Part shown: piece by piece, positions 1-13,178 of the stretch
Layout of the letters: the number at the start of each line of letters is the position of its first letter
Position numbering within the stretch: the first letter of the stretch is position 1
Source of the DNA: Conidiobolus incongruus B7586
Lineage: Eukaryota; Entomophthoromycota; Entomophthoromycetes; Entomophthorales; Conidiobolaceae
Direction: 5' to 3'
Length of the DNA: 27,134 nucleotides
Assembly: GCA_000697335.1 (NCBI GenBank)
Contig: JNEM01013004.1
Coordinates: 1-27,134 of the forward strand
Translations under genes and position numbers: made by a program
Notes under the pieces: model-generated
Told to the model about the DNA's origin: nothing
The model's database searches: none
The model's input: the letters and a program-made list of their open reading frames with translations, nothing else

Positions 1-1244
1 ATATGTAATACAATTAATTATAATTTTAAATAGTAATAATTGATATATATTATTGATATCTTAATAGGAACATTTCCTATATTAAATAAAACTTCAATAA
101 AAATATTATAATTTTAAGATCAAATCTTTTAATATTCAATAAAACTATTAATAATATAAGTTGGATTACCAATATACTATTAATTAGTATTAAAGTAATT
201 AATTCCTAATAAAAAAATTATTTTTTTCATTAAATAATTTAAATATAGAATATTTAATAAAGTTAACTAAGAATTAATATTCATTATAACTATTTATGTA
301 AATATATAATGATCCAAAGAAATCATTTTTTACCAATATCAAATGAAATTTTTTTAGAAGTTTAATTCATCAATATAATATTTAAAGTGGGTTTAATAAT
401 AATTATAAATTAACAAATAAATAAAAATTTAATAAAAAAATTATTAAATGAATTTAATAATATATATTTTTAAAAAAATTATAATAAATGAAATATTCTT
501 ATTTCTTAAAATAGAAGTGTTGATTTTAATATATAATAATTTTAAATATAATAAAATCATTATAATGATTATATTAAACATTAACTATAAGTGAGACTTG
601 TCCTTGTAACTGAAAGGGTTAAAAATATTTAACATTGTTTTTTAGGAGATTAATTTGAAACTTCTGAAATTACTTCAAATCACTTTTTAAATCAATTAAC
701 ATGGTATTTATTGCGTATTTATCATATTTTATCATATAAGATTAACAATTTAATTGCATTAGCACTAATATATTCTTTCTTCATATTGCCAGTCAAAGTA
801 TAGATACTATGACTCCACCTCTACTTTAACTTGCCCGTTGACTTTTTAAGATAATTCAAGTGAAATACATTACTCCATAATATTGAACTATTTCTTACCA
901 ATCAAAATTTTAATCTATTAATTTATTATCAATATTGAATATAGATAGAAATTTTTATCCAATATTAATATATTAAAATAAATATTTAACTTTTTTAGAG
1001 TTTAATATACTATATGATAAATTTAATATAATATTATTGGATAATTTATCAAATTATTTTAGTAATAATATTTAATTTTCAATAATATGACAAATAAAAT
1101 GATATTGCATAATTTTATTAAGACTAAATAAATCTTTTAAACCATGTTTTAATGTTATATTTTAAAAAAATATTAAAAATTTTATATAATATAAACTTAA
1201 TAATTTGACATTAATTTATTATAATATAAAATGCTTAAAATATT

Positions 1245-1495
1245 TTGAGATCCCAAAGTGCTACCCTTGACACCATTTCCAACCTCGGTTTTCTATTCTA
1301 TAGGGAGACTTACCTTAATTGATTATTACTTGCGACACATGTTGTAATATTGATCAGTCTTAATGACTAAACCCAATGGCTTATTCCAAACACCATTTTA
1401 GCCAATAAACCCTCAAATACACTTACCTACTATTAGGTAACAACAATAGCCATCGCCTTTCACATTTCACCATCCATAATACCCATAAACTAAAA
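1245..1495 (-). other. GC-richer island with splice-like signals, unidentified
   Basis: This roughly 250-base island has far more C (plus strand) than its surroundings. Read on the minus strand it has GTAAGT at 1426-1421, a TTTAG acceptor-like end at 1367 (implied intron 60 bases), then a 53-base segment (1366-1314) open in one frame, then a second GTAAGT at 1313-1308 preceded by AAG. The frames on either side of the implied intron do not join into a protein longer than about 25 residues. It could be a remnant of a spliced gene, a spliced non-coding RNA, or chance. On the plus strand the two ACTTACCT motifs resemble the 5' end of U1 snRNA, but no U1 fold follows. Confidence 0.2.
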
Positions 1496-2315
1496 TATAT
1501 TATATAATAGTTGCATATTGATTATTAATTCAATTATATGTTAATTTCCTAATTAGATAATTTTTTAACGTGGCTTTTCGCAAAGATATATCCTCAATAT
1601 ATAAGTGTATAACTGATATTAATAAAAATAAGTGATATTTAAAAGTTGAATAATCACTAAATTTCAATTGACTGATATTTTTTTAAAAATGAGGTAAATT
1701 TTTTATTAATAACAATATCTTGGCATATATACATTTCAATTTTTCAATATAAAAGTTTCATTTAACCTGTCTATGATTAGAGAAAAAAAATCAAAACTTA
1801 ATATCCTTAGTTATGCTATCTTCCATAATTAGAAATTAACATGATTTTAATTATTAATCAAACTTGATTCAATAAATTTTTTGGATTAGGGTCTGCTTAA
1901 AGGATTTTATTTTAAATTGGATAATCAATCAATTACATGAGAAAATTTAATTGATTCAAAACTTATTCCAGTTATTAAATTGTTTGATTAGATTAGATTA
2001 ATAATGAATTGGATTTATATAATTTAACAGACAACAACTAGATTTTGAGATTTCAATTGATAATAGTATTGAATAAAATTTATCATATATTTTAATAACT
2101 ATAATTTTCCTATTAGTGATTATTATTTTTTTCATAATTTATAATAAAATTATTATTCAAATTTGAAAATGATTTCAAAAAAACATAATGATATTGAATA
2201 CTTGATAATATGTGAAATAAAAAAATATTTTGATTTCTTCACAAAAATTAATATATATTTAACTATACTTTATAGTCAAAAAGAAATTATTAAAGGTTGA
2301 ATATTATTTTACGAG

Positions 2316-2321
2316 TTTATT
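2316..2321 (-). promoter_or_regulatory. AATAAA polyadenylation signal of the DOMON-b561 gene
   Basis: The minus strand reads AATAAA here, about 29 bases after the stop codon at 2350-2352. The distance is normal for a eukaryotic poly(A) signal, but the hexamer is common in DNA this AT-rich, so position is the main support. Confidence 0.45.
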
Positions 2322-2349
2322 AGCATGAGAGAAAAAGTGGCAAAATTTT

Positions 2350-3471
2350 TTAAATTTTGTCTGAAAATTCTTGAATAACAGCAATATCTTTAGTTTGAGA
2401 TTGATATTGGTAATAACCAAATGTAGCAACTTCGCCCACTAAAATAATACTGTAAGCAATCCAAATACCTAAAATATTATTGGGTTCATTCCACCACAAT
2501 AATCCAAAAATGATGGTTACTTGAGATAAAACGAATAAAAGTCGTCCGAACCACCAGTGAAGCTGGTCATACCATGGGATTTTAGTTCTAATTGGATCGT
2601 ATAATCGGTCAATAGCTATTCCCAAAATGATTTGAGCTAGTGTCATAGACATTACTGCTAGGCCAAATTGGGAGTGGGTATTGGAAAAATGTTTACCAGC
2701 TTTTTCTACATACACTAGAGCAAATGCTGCAAGAACTAGAGCGGGTGCGACAATTGCCATTAGAGCAACATGAATTCTAAACCACCATACACCCAGTACA
2801 TTGCGGAAGGGTCCAGCCACGATAATCCCAACGAATGGAAAAGCATTCCAGCCCAAGAACATCAAAATGGCATGAATCAAGAATGGTGTACTGAAATAGC
2901 GTTGACCATTGGATTGGGAGATCCCCTTTGAGAAATCAATCCACAATCTGCCAAAATTATTTTGATGGAAACTTAATCTTGCGTTTTGGTCAGTTCCTTG
3001 TGGTTTTGAATTAGAAAATGCCCAAATCCAATTGTTTTGATTAGTGTCAACATTGGCTAATGATCCTGCACCAGTCGTCTTGGTACGTCTAAGTGTGATT
3101 TTAGTCATTGTATCAGTGAGTTCAGTGGATGGTAGAGCGAGAGTACTTATATTTTTGGCAGGTGTAGGTTGAGTATGACCATTACTAGTGCGATCACTAA
3201 TGATGATTGAATTGTCAGGATTTCTCCAAGCAATTATCATTGCAGAGTCCTTCATTTGATAACCTGATCCAATTGCAACCCAGCCAACTTCTTTATGATT
3301 GAATTCGAATTCGAACTCGAGTTCGTTGCCAAGATCTTGGATAGTGTAGCATGCTTGAGGCCTTGGGCAGGTTTTGATCACCGCATTGTTAGAAGGTTGA
3401 TTTTGTTCTGGGTTCAACCCAAGAACTGAGTTTTGCAGGGTAATTGCAGCAAGGAAATAATTAAAGAGCAT
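2350..3471 (-). CDS. DOMON domain plus cytochrome b561 transmembrane protein (FRRS1/CDH-cytochrome type)
   Basis: This is a 373-residue, single-exon gene. Residues 1-18 look like a signal peptide (hydrophobic core, likely cleavage near NSVLG). Residues about 35-185 form a DOMON domain of the cellobiose-dehydrogenase cytochrome type. Met73 (in GYQMKDSAM) and His169 (in SFHQNNFG) sit where this family binds a b-type haem. Five membrane segments follow, at about 198-219, 229-255, 264-287, 305-327 and 332-354. His200, His234, His266 and His305 lie in segments 1-4 as in cytochrome b561, so two transmembrane haems are expected. The family moves electrons across a membrane to acceptors such as ferric iron or ascorbate radicals; the acceptor here is unknown. 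I chose ATG 3471. The frame is open upstream as far as a stop just before about 3525, but its only candidate start there is TTG at 3504. The gene is less AT-rich than its flanks and shows no damage. Confidence 0.92.
   Translation of the reverse strand: MLFNYFLAAITLQNSVLGLNPEQNQPSNNAVIKTCPRPQACYTIQDLGNELEFEFEFNHKEVGWVAIGSGYQMKDSAMIIAWRNPDNSIIISDRTSNGHTQPTPAKNISTLALPSTELTDTMTKITLRRTKTTGAGSLANVDTNQNNWIWAFSNSKPQGTDQNARLSFHQNNFGRLWIDFSKGISQSNGQRYFSTPFLIHAILMFLGWNAFPFVGIIVAGPFRNVLGVWWFRIHVALMAIVAPALVLAAFALVYVEKAGKHFSNTHSQFGLAVMSMTLAQIILGIAIDRLYDPIRTKIPWYDQLHWWFGRLLFVLSQVTIIFGLLWWNEPNNILGIWIAYSIILVGEVATFGYYQYQSQTKDIAVIQEFSDKI
3301..3325 (-). repeat. In-frame GAATTC-type hexamer repeat in the DOMON coding region
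   Basis: About four tandem copies of a GAATTC/GAACTC-like hexamer lie inside the DOMON-b561 gene. They encode alternating Glu and Phe/Leu (ELEFEFEF), which fits an edge beta strand of the DOMON sandwich. The tract contains two perfect palindromes, GAATTCGAATTC and CGAACTCGAGTTCG. It is a likely site of replication slippage, and copy number may vary between strains. Confidence 0.7.
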
Positions 3472-3531
3472 TAATAAATTGAATGAAAAATGAGAAAATA
3501 TCAATATTGCTAGAATTTCAACACATTATAT

Positions 3532-3543
3532 CTATTTAAATAG
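3532..3543 (-). promoter_or_regulatory. TATA-like element upstream of the DOMON-b561 gene
   Basis: CTATTTAAATAG is a 12-base palindrome containing TATTTAAATA, about 60 bases upstream of ATG 3471. The spacing is plausible for a core promoter, but TATA-like strings are frequent in this background. Confidence 0.25.
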
Positions 3544-3588
3544 AGCTTGATCACATTGTATTTTCAGTATCGATTACATGATTCTCTA

Positions 3589-3705
3589 TCAAAATGAGAC
3601 AATATTATTATCTTTATCATTCATACATTGCAAAACTAATTCCGATATTTGATTTAATTTATCATGTTCCTCAATTTCCCTCATTTTGTTAGCATCCATC
3701 CACAT
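3589..3705 (-). CDS. Possible small protein or upstream reading frame, 38 residues
   Basis: An ATG-started frame of 38 codons ends with TGA at 3589. The product is rich in Asp, Glu, Lys, Met and Asn, with an amphipathic helix-like middle (KMREIEEHDKLNQISELVL). That composition is unlike the Ile/Phe/Tyr/Asn-rich peptides that random AT-rich DNA gives here. It lies on the same strand as the DOMON-b561 gene, with 117 bases between its stop and ATG 3471. It could be an upstream open reading frame in a long 5' leader, the last exon of an undetected gene, a genuine microprotein or chance. I recognise no family. Confidence 0.28.
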   Translation of the reverse strand: MWMDANKMREIEEHDKLNQISELVLQCMNDKDNNIVSF

Positions 3706-4388
3706 GAGATATATAATGAATATAGTGTGATATAAACATTCAGTCTATTTACATAGTTTTACGTATTCAATTATAAAGAACATGTTCATTAAACTTGAAT
3801 ATCTATATTTTAATTAATAAATTCGATTTTTATAATAAAATTAGTATATTGGATGATTAATACTTAATATTATTAGATTTAAATGGTTTTGAAAAATTTG
3901 AAATTAAAGATTTTATAGTTATATCAATTAATTACAAATATATGAATCAAATAGTCTTATATTAAGTCAGACTATATTTGGATAATAGATACTTTTATCA
4001 GTGATTTTATTTAAGTCATTGAAAGATCAAAAATTGCTCATTATAAAGACAAATGTTTAATATAATTTTATGAGAAAATATGGATTAAATTATAGTTAAA
4101 AAATAATCAAAAATAGAAATAATCCATTAAATTAGAATTTTCTTGGCAATTATAATTTGAACAATGATTTTAGTCAAATGATTTTTAAAATGGATCAAAT
4201 TGAGTATCAGAAATTAAAATGAATTCAACATATTCATTATTATTTTAGAATTTTTTTAGTTGAACATATATTTATTAAAATTAATGCATATCAAAGAAAG
4301 TTCTATTAAACGGATCATTCAAAATATTTTCTAGAATATTTCATTTTCAAAGTTATTCATATGATTTACTTTATCTTAATATAATTTG

Positions 4389-4415
4389 ATTAGTATTAGT
4401 ATTAGTATTGTTAGT
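4389..4415. repeat. Short ATTAGT hexamer repeat
   Basis: Three perfect tandem copies of ATTAGT are followed by a degenerate copy. It is a minor simple repeat in non-coding DNA and is not the canonical telomere motif. Confidence 0.6.
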
Positions 4416-7400
4416 GGCATAATGAATACGTATATTAATTGAAATATTTGATATAATTTTTATTCAATATTTTAGTATAAATTAATTAAATCATATTATT
4501 ACTATAATTAATGAAATTTGAATATAAAAACTAAATATATAAATTTAATATTAAAATCATCCGAAAATACTCTTTTCTGTAAAAATTAATGACAATTTAG
4601 CCAATATTATTCAGTTTTAGTAAATTAAAATGATCATAATATTTATTGTTATTATATTGATGACTAATGAAATCATCTTCCCTAATTAGCTGGTTCCTAA
4701 ATTGAAAAATTATATTAAATAACTTAAATATAAAACGTTTGGATAAAATTATTTAAAATAAAAAATTAAAAAAAAAATGAAATTATATACATAAATTTCA
4801 AATTAAAATTATTATAAATAAAAATATTTTTAAAAAAATTTTACTTAAATGTACTCTAATTAATTTTAAAAAACTCTATTATATATAATTTTAATTGATT
4901 TTTACTTAAAATTTTTTACATTAATATTATCTTGTAATTCGATTTATAATAGGGATATAAGCTAAAATTAATTTTTAAAATGAATAGTCATATTGTATTT
5001 TGTTGTACTTATTGATTATTTTCAAGATACTATTTTGAATTATAATATATGCCTTTTTGATATAATAAATTTTGTTTAAATTCATTAAAATAAAATTTAT
5101 GGTATTATAGTTTATAACTATAAAATCTTAATTAATATTAATGGAATTCGGTGAATTTTTTAGGAAATTATGTTTAGGAAAAATTTTTATCATGGCATAT
5201 CCAATTTTAGCTTGATATTTTTATTAAGCAAATCATCTTTTTTCAAATATATATGTGGTATTAATATCTATTTTTTTCCAAATTATCAATAATATTGATT
5301 CATTTCATATTGTCAAGGAATAAAGTTTATTTTCAGTTATGCTCTTAATTTTACATTGAAAAATATTAATTTCGATATATTTTCAAAACTTTGGTAATAA
5401 CAAGTAATATGAATATTAAATTCATCTAATATAAATCATTATTATTAAATTTTTTAACTTGAATATGTCAATATAAAAGGTTTTTACTCTTTTTGTGATT
5501 GATATAATTTGATTTTACATTTATCAATTACAAATAACGAAAGTTTTCATTTTAAAATAACATACTTGAACCAAAAGGAATTGGCTATTAATTCATCTCT
5601 TACTATTAATATTAATGGATACATTTTGAATATCAGATTAACGATTCAATACTAACATTTTTTGATTATGAGTTAAATATTCAAACTTTCAGCGTTAATC
5701 AACAATTTCTAATTTCAACATATTTTAGTTGTAAGGGTGAAACAAAATATATTACTGTTAAAAATAGATTCAAGTTATCAATAAAATAGCCAATTGCTAC
5801 AGTAAATTCCGAGATATAATCCTTTTAAATGAAATTGCATTAAATATAGCTGTATATATAACTTTTCAACTTAATAATGTTGTATCTTGAAAGAAAGGCT
5901 TTTGAATCCATTTAATCTCTACACCCTTGTTCAAAATCTACAAAACACTTTTTTGATCACTCCAATTGATATGGGGAACTTCAATTTAGTTTCATCTCCA
6001 ATAAACTATCATATATGAATTCAGCCAATTAATTTAATATTCAATTAGTATTTAGATCATCGATTTTGTAATGTATATAATGAATCTTTATTATGATAAT
6101 AAGTATAGTATAATAAAGGTGTATATAATATCCAACATTGAAGATTTAATGAACATTTAATATATTTGTAAAATTATAAATCAGATAATCTAAAATTTAA
6201 TTAATAAAATAGGATTTAATTCTTGTTCGTATTTATGAAATTTATTCTATATTTTTATTAAAAGATTATATTATTCAATTTTTTATTTTGAATATATTCA
6301 ATAAAAAGATTAAGAACCAATATCAAAATTTTTATTGTATATAAATTCAGCTAAATTGGCCTAAACAAATGATTATATTTATCTATTTGTGAAAAGGCTA
6401 ATACTACCTACCAAAGAAAAATATTATCAATATATTATTATATTTAATATAAGATTTGATGTTATTTAAATCTACTAAAGTTAGCTTAGAATTGATTTTT
6501 AGTTTATGATATATTTATTTGAGTTAATGTCCGATTCAACAGAAAATTTCGATTTATAGTCTATGTTTTAATCAACTCGAAATTATACAACATTCATACC
6601 TTAGCTTTTTTTCTTATAGCTAATTTGCTGCCTTGAATGAGTAATTACTTATTTTATAAATACCAGTGTGACATATAATCCTGGGCTTGAAAGCAGATAA
6701 GAAAATATTCTTTTTTGTTTACTAAATTGGTTTAACAAATATCATGGTATACACAATACAAATCACCCCCATTGTATCTGACTTTGATCAAAATTTAACA
6801 TACACTTTTTCTATATTATTATTTGTATAGTTCAGCAATTAAATTGTAACTGCTATTTAATAATGTTTATGAAATAATTATCCAATTAGTTTAGTAATAT
6901 ATTTCGACAGATATCGCTCGTTGATAAGGTAATTGAAAATATACAAATTTTAATAGATTATAATTGGCTTATGATGTCACTTTTTCCAAACAATCAAGTA
7001 ATCTAAATTTGTAAAATAATTGATTTTTATATACTAATATATCAGTGATTGGGTTTTTCTACAAAATTATTATATAATTCAAAATTAACTCAAAAGCCTG
7101 TAAATTTCGATCATATATTATATTTAAACTCATTATTAAATTAGCCCAATCAATATGTCTTTTCTTTGTTTTGCAAATAGCCATATCCTTAAAATGTGAA
7201 TTATTTAGAGGAAATTTTCTTCCAAGAATATTTGAACCTATAATTGAATTATATTTAATAACTGAATACATTGGCTTAAGTGTACTTAGCCAATATAATA
7301 TTATTACTGAAATCTTTATAATTCATTATAGAGTAGTTATTCTAAGTTTAATTTTTAAATATATATTTACTAAGTTGTAGTTTAATATTTATAAAATTTC

Positions 7401-10400
7401 AAGAAATATAATTATATTTGTTTTTTAAAAATAAATATATTTTAAAATTATAAAATATCAGACTGCAATATACTTTTTCTATAATTTATTATATTTAGTA
7501 AAAACAAATCTACCAAATATTTACATAAAAACCAATATTGACAATATTAATATTTAGTTGATCAAACAATAATCTTCTATATTAAAATCAAATATTAATT
7601 TTATATATCATAATAATTTCATATTAATTGTAGTATTAATTTAAATTTTTAATATATGATCTAATAATACATTATTTTCATTTTATATAATATAACTTAC
7701 TAGGAGAATTTTATTAAAAAAGAAAGTAATTAAAAATCATAGAATTTCAAATTTTACCTAAGTTAAACAAAGATTATTTAACGAAATTCTATATTATGTA
7801 GATTATACTATATAAATTACTCGCCACAATATGCAAGTAATAACTGATGGCAAAAGGCTTTCAAATAATAATATAGCAAACTGCCTTAATTAAATTAAAG
7901 CTAAAACATCTGATATAATAAATTTATTTTATTTTAATCTATCCTAAATTATAAATAACCAAAGGAATATATAAAAGTATTTTAAAAATCACTTATACAC
8001 CTTGGAAAGAAACTAAAATAATCTTTGTTTTTTAATATTTATAGAACTATTACCTTACTCAAAGATAATTTCAAATTAATTAAAAAATTTACAAGATTAA
8101 TATTTTATATTATTATTTTAAAATTAAATAAATAAAAAATGAAATATAACTAATATAAACTAATATTATTAAAACTCTTAAGTTATTTTGCTTAAAAGAA
8201 TTATAGTAATAAATAAATCATAGATTTTAATATATATTATATTATTAAAAAAATAAAAAAACACTTAGGTTGAAAATTCAATATAATTATTATAAATTTC
8301 AAAATAAAATTTATTAAAACAAATCAATAACATTTTCAAATTTCAATATTAATGAAATAATATTCCACCAATTATTATCATTAAAAATAAACTATAATAG
8401 TAGAATATATTTCATATATTTAAAACTAATGTTTTAAATTGATGTAACAAAAATTAAATTAAAAAATCTTTATTTTATATGTTAATAGCTATACATATAT
8501 AACAAAAATTATCAAAGATTTGTCTGTTAAAAGTGACTGGTGTTTGTGACTAAATTTTCTATATTAACCAAATATAAATCATTGTAATTATGTTTGTTCT
8601 GGTAAGTTAAAGAGTTTAATTTATGCAAAGAGATTTATTGATATTTCAACTTTTATTTCAAAACAGAAATTATAATTTTAAAAATTCAATTATGAAAATC
8701 CATGTAGATGGGTAAAGTAATTACCATTAGTTCGGAATTCTGTTATTGAAAAGCATATTATTAATTACTAAAATCATATTATTTTGGCTTTAGCTTTTAT
8801 ATTTTGTAAAATATATATTTTAAATTGATGAACTCACTTATTGAACCGGTGTATATAATGGAATTTTGATTATTAAAATATCAAATACAACTATTTAATA
8901 TTTAAAAGTATTTCAAAATTACTAATTCATCAGATTTGTGCAAATAAGTCATATATATTAGTTTCTAATTTTCATATTAAAATTATTATTTAAGATTAAA
9001 CAAAAAAATAATATTTAAAAAAATTAAAGACTTACAATTCAACAATTGTATAAATATTTTCTATCAATTCGGAAACAAAAAATTCTATAATCGTACAAAT
9101 AATTAAAGAAAATATAAATTCTGGGTTATTGTATGATATTACAAAAGTATTAAGTGAAAAAATGGGAATATATAAATAGTATAAGAATTAATATTAAAAC
9201 TGTGATATAATGTAATAGTCTCATCGAATTATGCATTAGAGTTTGTTATTCTCTATAACACAATTTTTAAAATGCTATCAAAATTATTCTGGAATAAACA
9301 TTATTAATTTGATTTGAATTGATTAGCCTCTTTCAATTTGATAAGTTATATTATTACTACTAGTAAACATACTTTGCAATCAATATACTTATATTGATGT
9401 GATTCAAGTAATTCATAAATTCTTCACATCATTTTATTTAATGTAATTCAATTGCCATTATTATTTTTTTATATGAGTAAAAATAAATTAATGAATTATT
9501 CATTTTTAATATATTAATTTAATATAAATTCTATTTTTTTAAATTATTTAATATATTATAATAATCATTATATTTTGAAATTCCATAATATTTTAAAATT
9601 TTAATAAATATAATAAAATTTTCTATCAGGAGAAGTTTTCAAATAAAATACAAAAACTAAAACCATTTAATATAAAATTAGGAGTATAGTTTAGGATTAT
9701 TTGATAATTGATTTAATTTTTAACAAATATTTAAAACTAAATCAGCTTATAAATTTGAATTGTCAATTAAAGAGGATTATCAATTATAGTTTTTTTCAAC
9801 ATTATCTACAATCTTTCCAATGATTTAAATTTAAAAATTTAAATTAGTCATAATAAAAGGTTAAATAATAAACAAAAATTGTTTTTTATTTTTAATATAT
9901 TGTATCTAATTGGCTAAATCAAATTATATCAATGTAATTAATTTATTATTTGATTTCATTTCGATAAATATTTGAGAAAACAAATATACACAATTATTTA
10001 ACTAATAGACTATAGTAATGGGACAAAAGGATATACACGTTTTCAAAATCATATTTTGATTGGATTATTTGAAAGCTGAAAGAAATATTAATATATGGCT
10101 AAATTAATAATCATTATAAATTTATATATTAGTTTGTTCTCCATTTTAACTTTTCAACTTAACTAATCCATCCCCTTTTATAATATGACTGAAACTCAAA
10201 CTGAGAATTATTAAATTGAAAATATATAAATTACAAATATTTCTGTTCAATATATTTTTTTATTAACGTATATAGTTTTAATGAAAATTTGACTTTATCA
10301 CATTACTAAAGTTATTCATTTTTCCTAAATTTTCAGTTAATTAAATTTTTTTGGTTTTATATTTTATAAAAATTTTATACACTATTTTGATTCAAAATTT

Positions 10401-13167
10401 ATTAATTTGTAAATATGAAATTAAATAAATATTGAGAAATATATATGAGAAATCATATATAAATTATATATTTTTATTAGTCAACGAAATTTTATTATAT
10501 AATATTATATTAAGCATTTGATTTCAATAATTCATATAAAATCCATTAATTTATATTATCTATAATTTAAATAAAGATATATTGTTTTAATATAATATTT
10601 TAAGAGATTAATATCAAGATTATTAATATATATTTTAATCTATTAATACATTGGGAATAATGATAATATATTAAAAACATATTTTATATTCACTTATATG
10701 ATAATTCTTACTCTTTGGTTCTTTATAAAAAACAGGAATTATATAAATATTAATACATAAGCTGAAAATTAAAATGAGAATATCGTTTCCTTATTTGCCT
10801 TTGAAATATTGATCTTGTTCCAATTATATATATATAAATATATATTTTTGAAGTTATACTTGTATAATTTCCTTGATTCAAAAACCAAATATGCATTCAA
10901 AAAATCATATATAATAATATATGAATTTATATATCATAATTTTCAGATAATAATTCATGTTCATAATTTTATTATTTATTATTTCATTATAATTTGTTTG
11001 ATATTTTTTTCACTTAATTAGAATTTTGTTAAAATTATGACCTTTATTCTGATCCAATGAATAATAATTAAGAAAAACTATATAAAATATTTTCTGAATA
11101 GATCAAAAAATATAAATTATTTAAATGCCTTTGGAAATTTTTAACTTATGTTCATATAACATTAAATTAAAATGATTATTAATATGTAAAGCTATTTTTG
11201 TCTTTATAAAATAAGAGGAGATTAACAATATTCTACTCTAAAAACCTTATTAATAAGAGCTAGGTCCTAATATTGAAATATTAAATTATATTTGATCAAT
11301 AAATTAATACAGATACTATATATCATTCCCAATAATTTATAAATACAAATAATAACTTATCACAATTTACATTTATTTGGAACTATTGCAAATTCATTTA
11401 ATAATAAATTGATATTAAAAAATTCACAATATATATCTTATATAATTATCCATAAGGTTATTGAATCTCATATTCTGAATAAAGCTATAAACATGTTAAG
11501 AGACCAAATCTTAAAATACTTTATATTTATACCCTGTCAGATATATATATTTTTATGCTCAAGTCGATACCAAATTCAAATTTAATTGAAATTTCATTTA
11601 TACCCTTAATTGAGTTAAAAAGCACGGTTCTTCTCTATTTCTCTTAAAGATCTTAACTATTATCTGATTAATTGTTAATCATTATTCTTTTCTAATATCT
11701 GAGACTATTCCTATCAATATTTTATCAATATAAATATTATGCACCATTAACTATGATATTTAAATATCTAATGAAATTAAGATCAGTTTACAGAGATTAC
11801 TATGCCATTACTAAAATTAAGACTTGTTCTGTACTATATTTGGTTTCTCCTACACTTAACACAATATTCATTTCCAAAATATTGAATTTTCTCGAACAAG
11901 GCTAGTACCAGAATTTTTTTAGTTCTTTGAGGATAAATATTTGATGTAAGGATAATTTCAATTATAATTGCTATATTAGTTTAATTTATTATATTATATT
12001 TATAATAACTGGATCGCCATAATATCTGTTATACATTCAATGATTTTTTATTTGGTTTAAAAGATTAATAATTTTGATGAGTTATAATAAGTTATTTGGA
12101 TTTAGTATAAATAGTAAATTAATAAAATATTGATACCACCCAAAATCCTACTTATTGTAATATATACGAGTTCTAGATATATGAAATATTTGGATCAAAA
12201 TTCTTGATTCAAATTATTAGCCATAATAAAACCAAAACCTATGAATTTGAAATGATCAAGTGTATTTTGAAGATTATTTATGTTATTAACAAATATATTA
12301 AAAATATCATATAAAATAATTACTAGATATTATGTTAAATACATATGACATTGTTTTCTAAGTTAATTGTCACTATTTTCAATCTTTACAATTTCAAACA
12401 AGATTTTGATTAATTCTCCCAAAAATTTATAAGATTCTAAATATTTGTGAAATTTTAGATTAGGGAATATGTAACTATGAAAAATACTTGAAGTTAAACC
12501 AAATTATTTTAGCAAAATATACGATAAATGGTTTATATAAACTATATTATTTTATACTCTCCATTATATTAAACGACATAATAGTTTCATTGATTAACGT
12601 TTAACAAATTTAAAATTAGATTATATTTAGAGCCCAAATGACCCAAAAATCAATATATTTAAATTATAATTGCGCAGATTTTATAATTACCTAAGTATTT
12701 TAGTAATTTTTCATATTCTTTTCAAATTAGTTACAAATATATGTTTTTCAAATTTTGATTTATTGTACAAAATAATTTGATCAAAATATATTTATTTGAC
12801 AAAGTGAGAATAAATACACTCGTTTAATTATTTTAATGTAACAAGCAAATTATTTTTCAGTACAATTAATTCATTTGATTTTTCAAATACATTTTAAAGT
12901 ATAAAATATATTAAATATTTTTATACTATCAAATTTTGAATTAGTCAAGATTTATTATAAAATAAATCATTTTTGATAAAAATGTTTTAAATATCAATTC
13001 CAAGTTATAAAGATATCATTTGAATAATATATATTCAAAATTATAATGTTAATATATAGAATAGAAAATAATTTTTTTGTTTCACAATATTTGTTTGTAA
13101 TTCACAAATTTTTCATAAAATTAAAGTAGTACCAAACTCACAATATACTTATACAGAAGGTTTGAGA

Positions 13168-13178
13168 AATATATATTG
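13168..13178 (+). promoter_or_regulatory. TATA-like element upstream of phosphodiesterase copy 1
   Basis: AAATATATATT lies about 45-55 bases before ATG 13221. Copies 2 and 3 have TATA-like elements at nearly the same distance, which is the main reason to list it. The match alone would mean little in this background. Confidence 0.25.

Larger units (their letters stand above)
1..2349. other. AT-rich intergenic DNA with scattered GC-richer islands
   Basis: I see no gene here that I can name. Most of the stretch is A/T-only runs. Three short islands are less AT-rich: about 590-625, about 790-860 and 1245-1495. The last contains two GTAAGT splice-donor-like motifs on the minus strand. No tRNA-like T-arm, no rRNA and no long ATG-started frame was found. 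The last part (about 2300-2349) should be the 3' untranslated region of the minus-strand gene that ends at 2350. Confidence 0.7.

Noticed and set aside
1886-1891. Single TTAGGG telomere-like hexamer
   Set aside because: One isolated copy has no array around it.
3472-3504. Longer start for the DOMON-b561 gene at TTG 3504
   Set aside because: The frame is open upstream but contains no ATG. TTG starts are not expected in a nuclear eukaryotic gene, and ATG 3471 gives a good signal peptide.
5885-6020. GC-richer island open for about 45 codons on the plus strand and about 24 on the minus strand
   Set aside because: Open frames on both strands at once point to local composition. There is no ATG at a sensible place and no recognised motif.
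7078-7380. 100-codon open stretch on the plus strand, with a minus-strand frame overlapping it
   Set aside because: It has no ATG; its only start would be TTG. Its composition is that of random AT-rich DNA, and about one such run is expected by chance in a window of this size.
7690-8110. Plus-strand stretch whose translation looked somewhat protein-like between stops
   Set aside because: Stop density is close to the chance level for this composition and no domain motif was recognised. CpGs are present, unlike in the transposon fossil.
9823-9844. A/T-only hairpin (ATTTAAATTT and its inverse)
   Set aside because: Perfect A/T palindromes of this size are expected in such AT-rich DNA, and it does not follow a gene as a terminator would.
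10809-11021. 70-codon frame, plus strand
   Set aside because: It is TTG-started and almost entirely Ile/Tyr/Phe/Asn/Lys, as AT-rich DNA gives at random.
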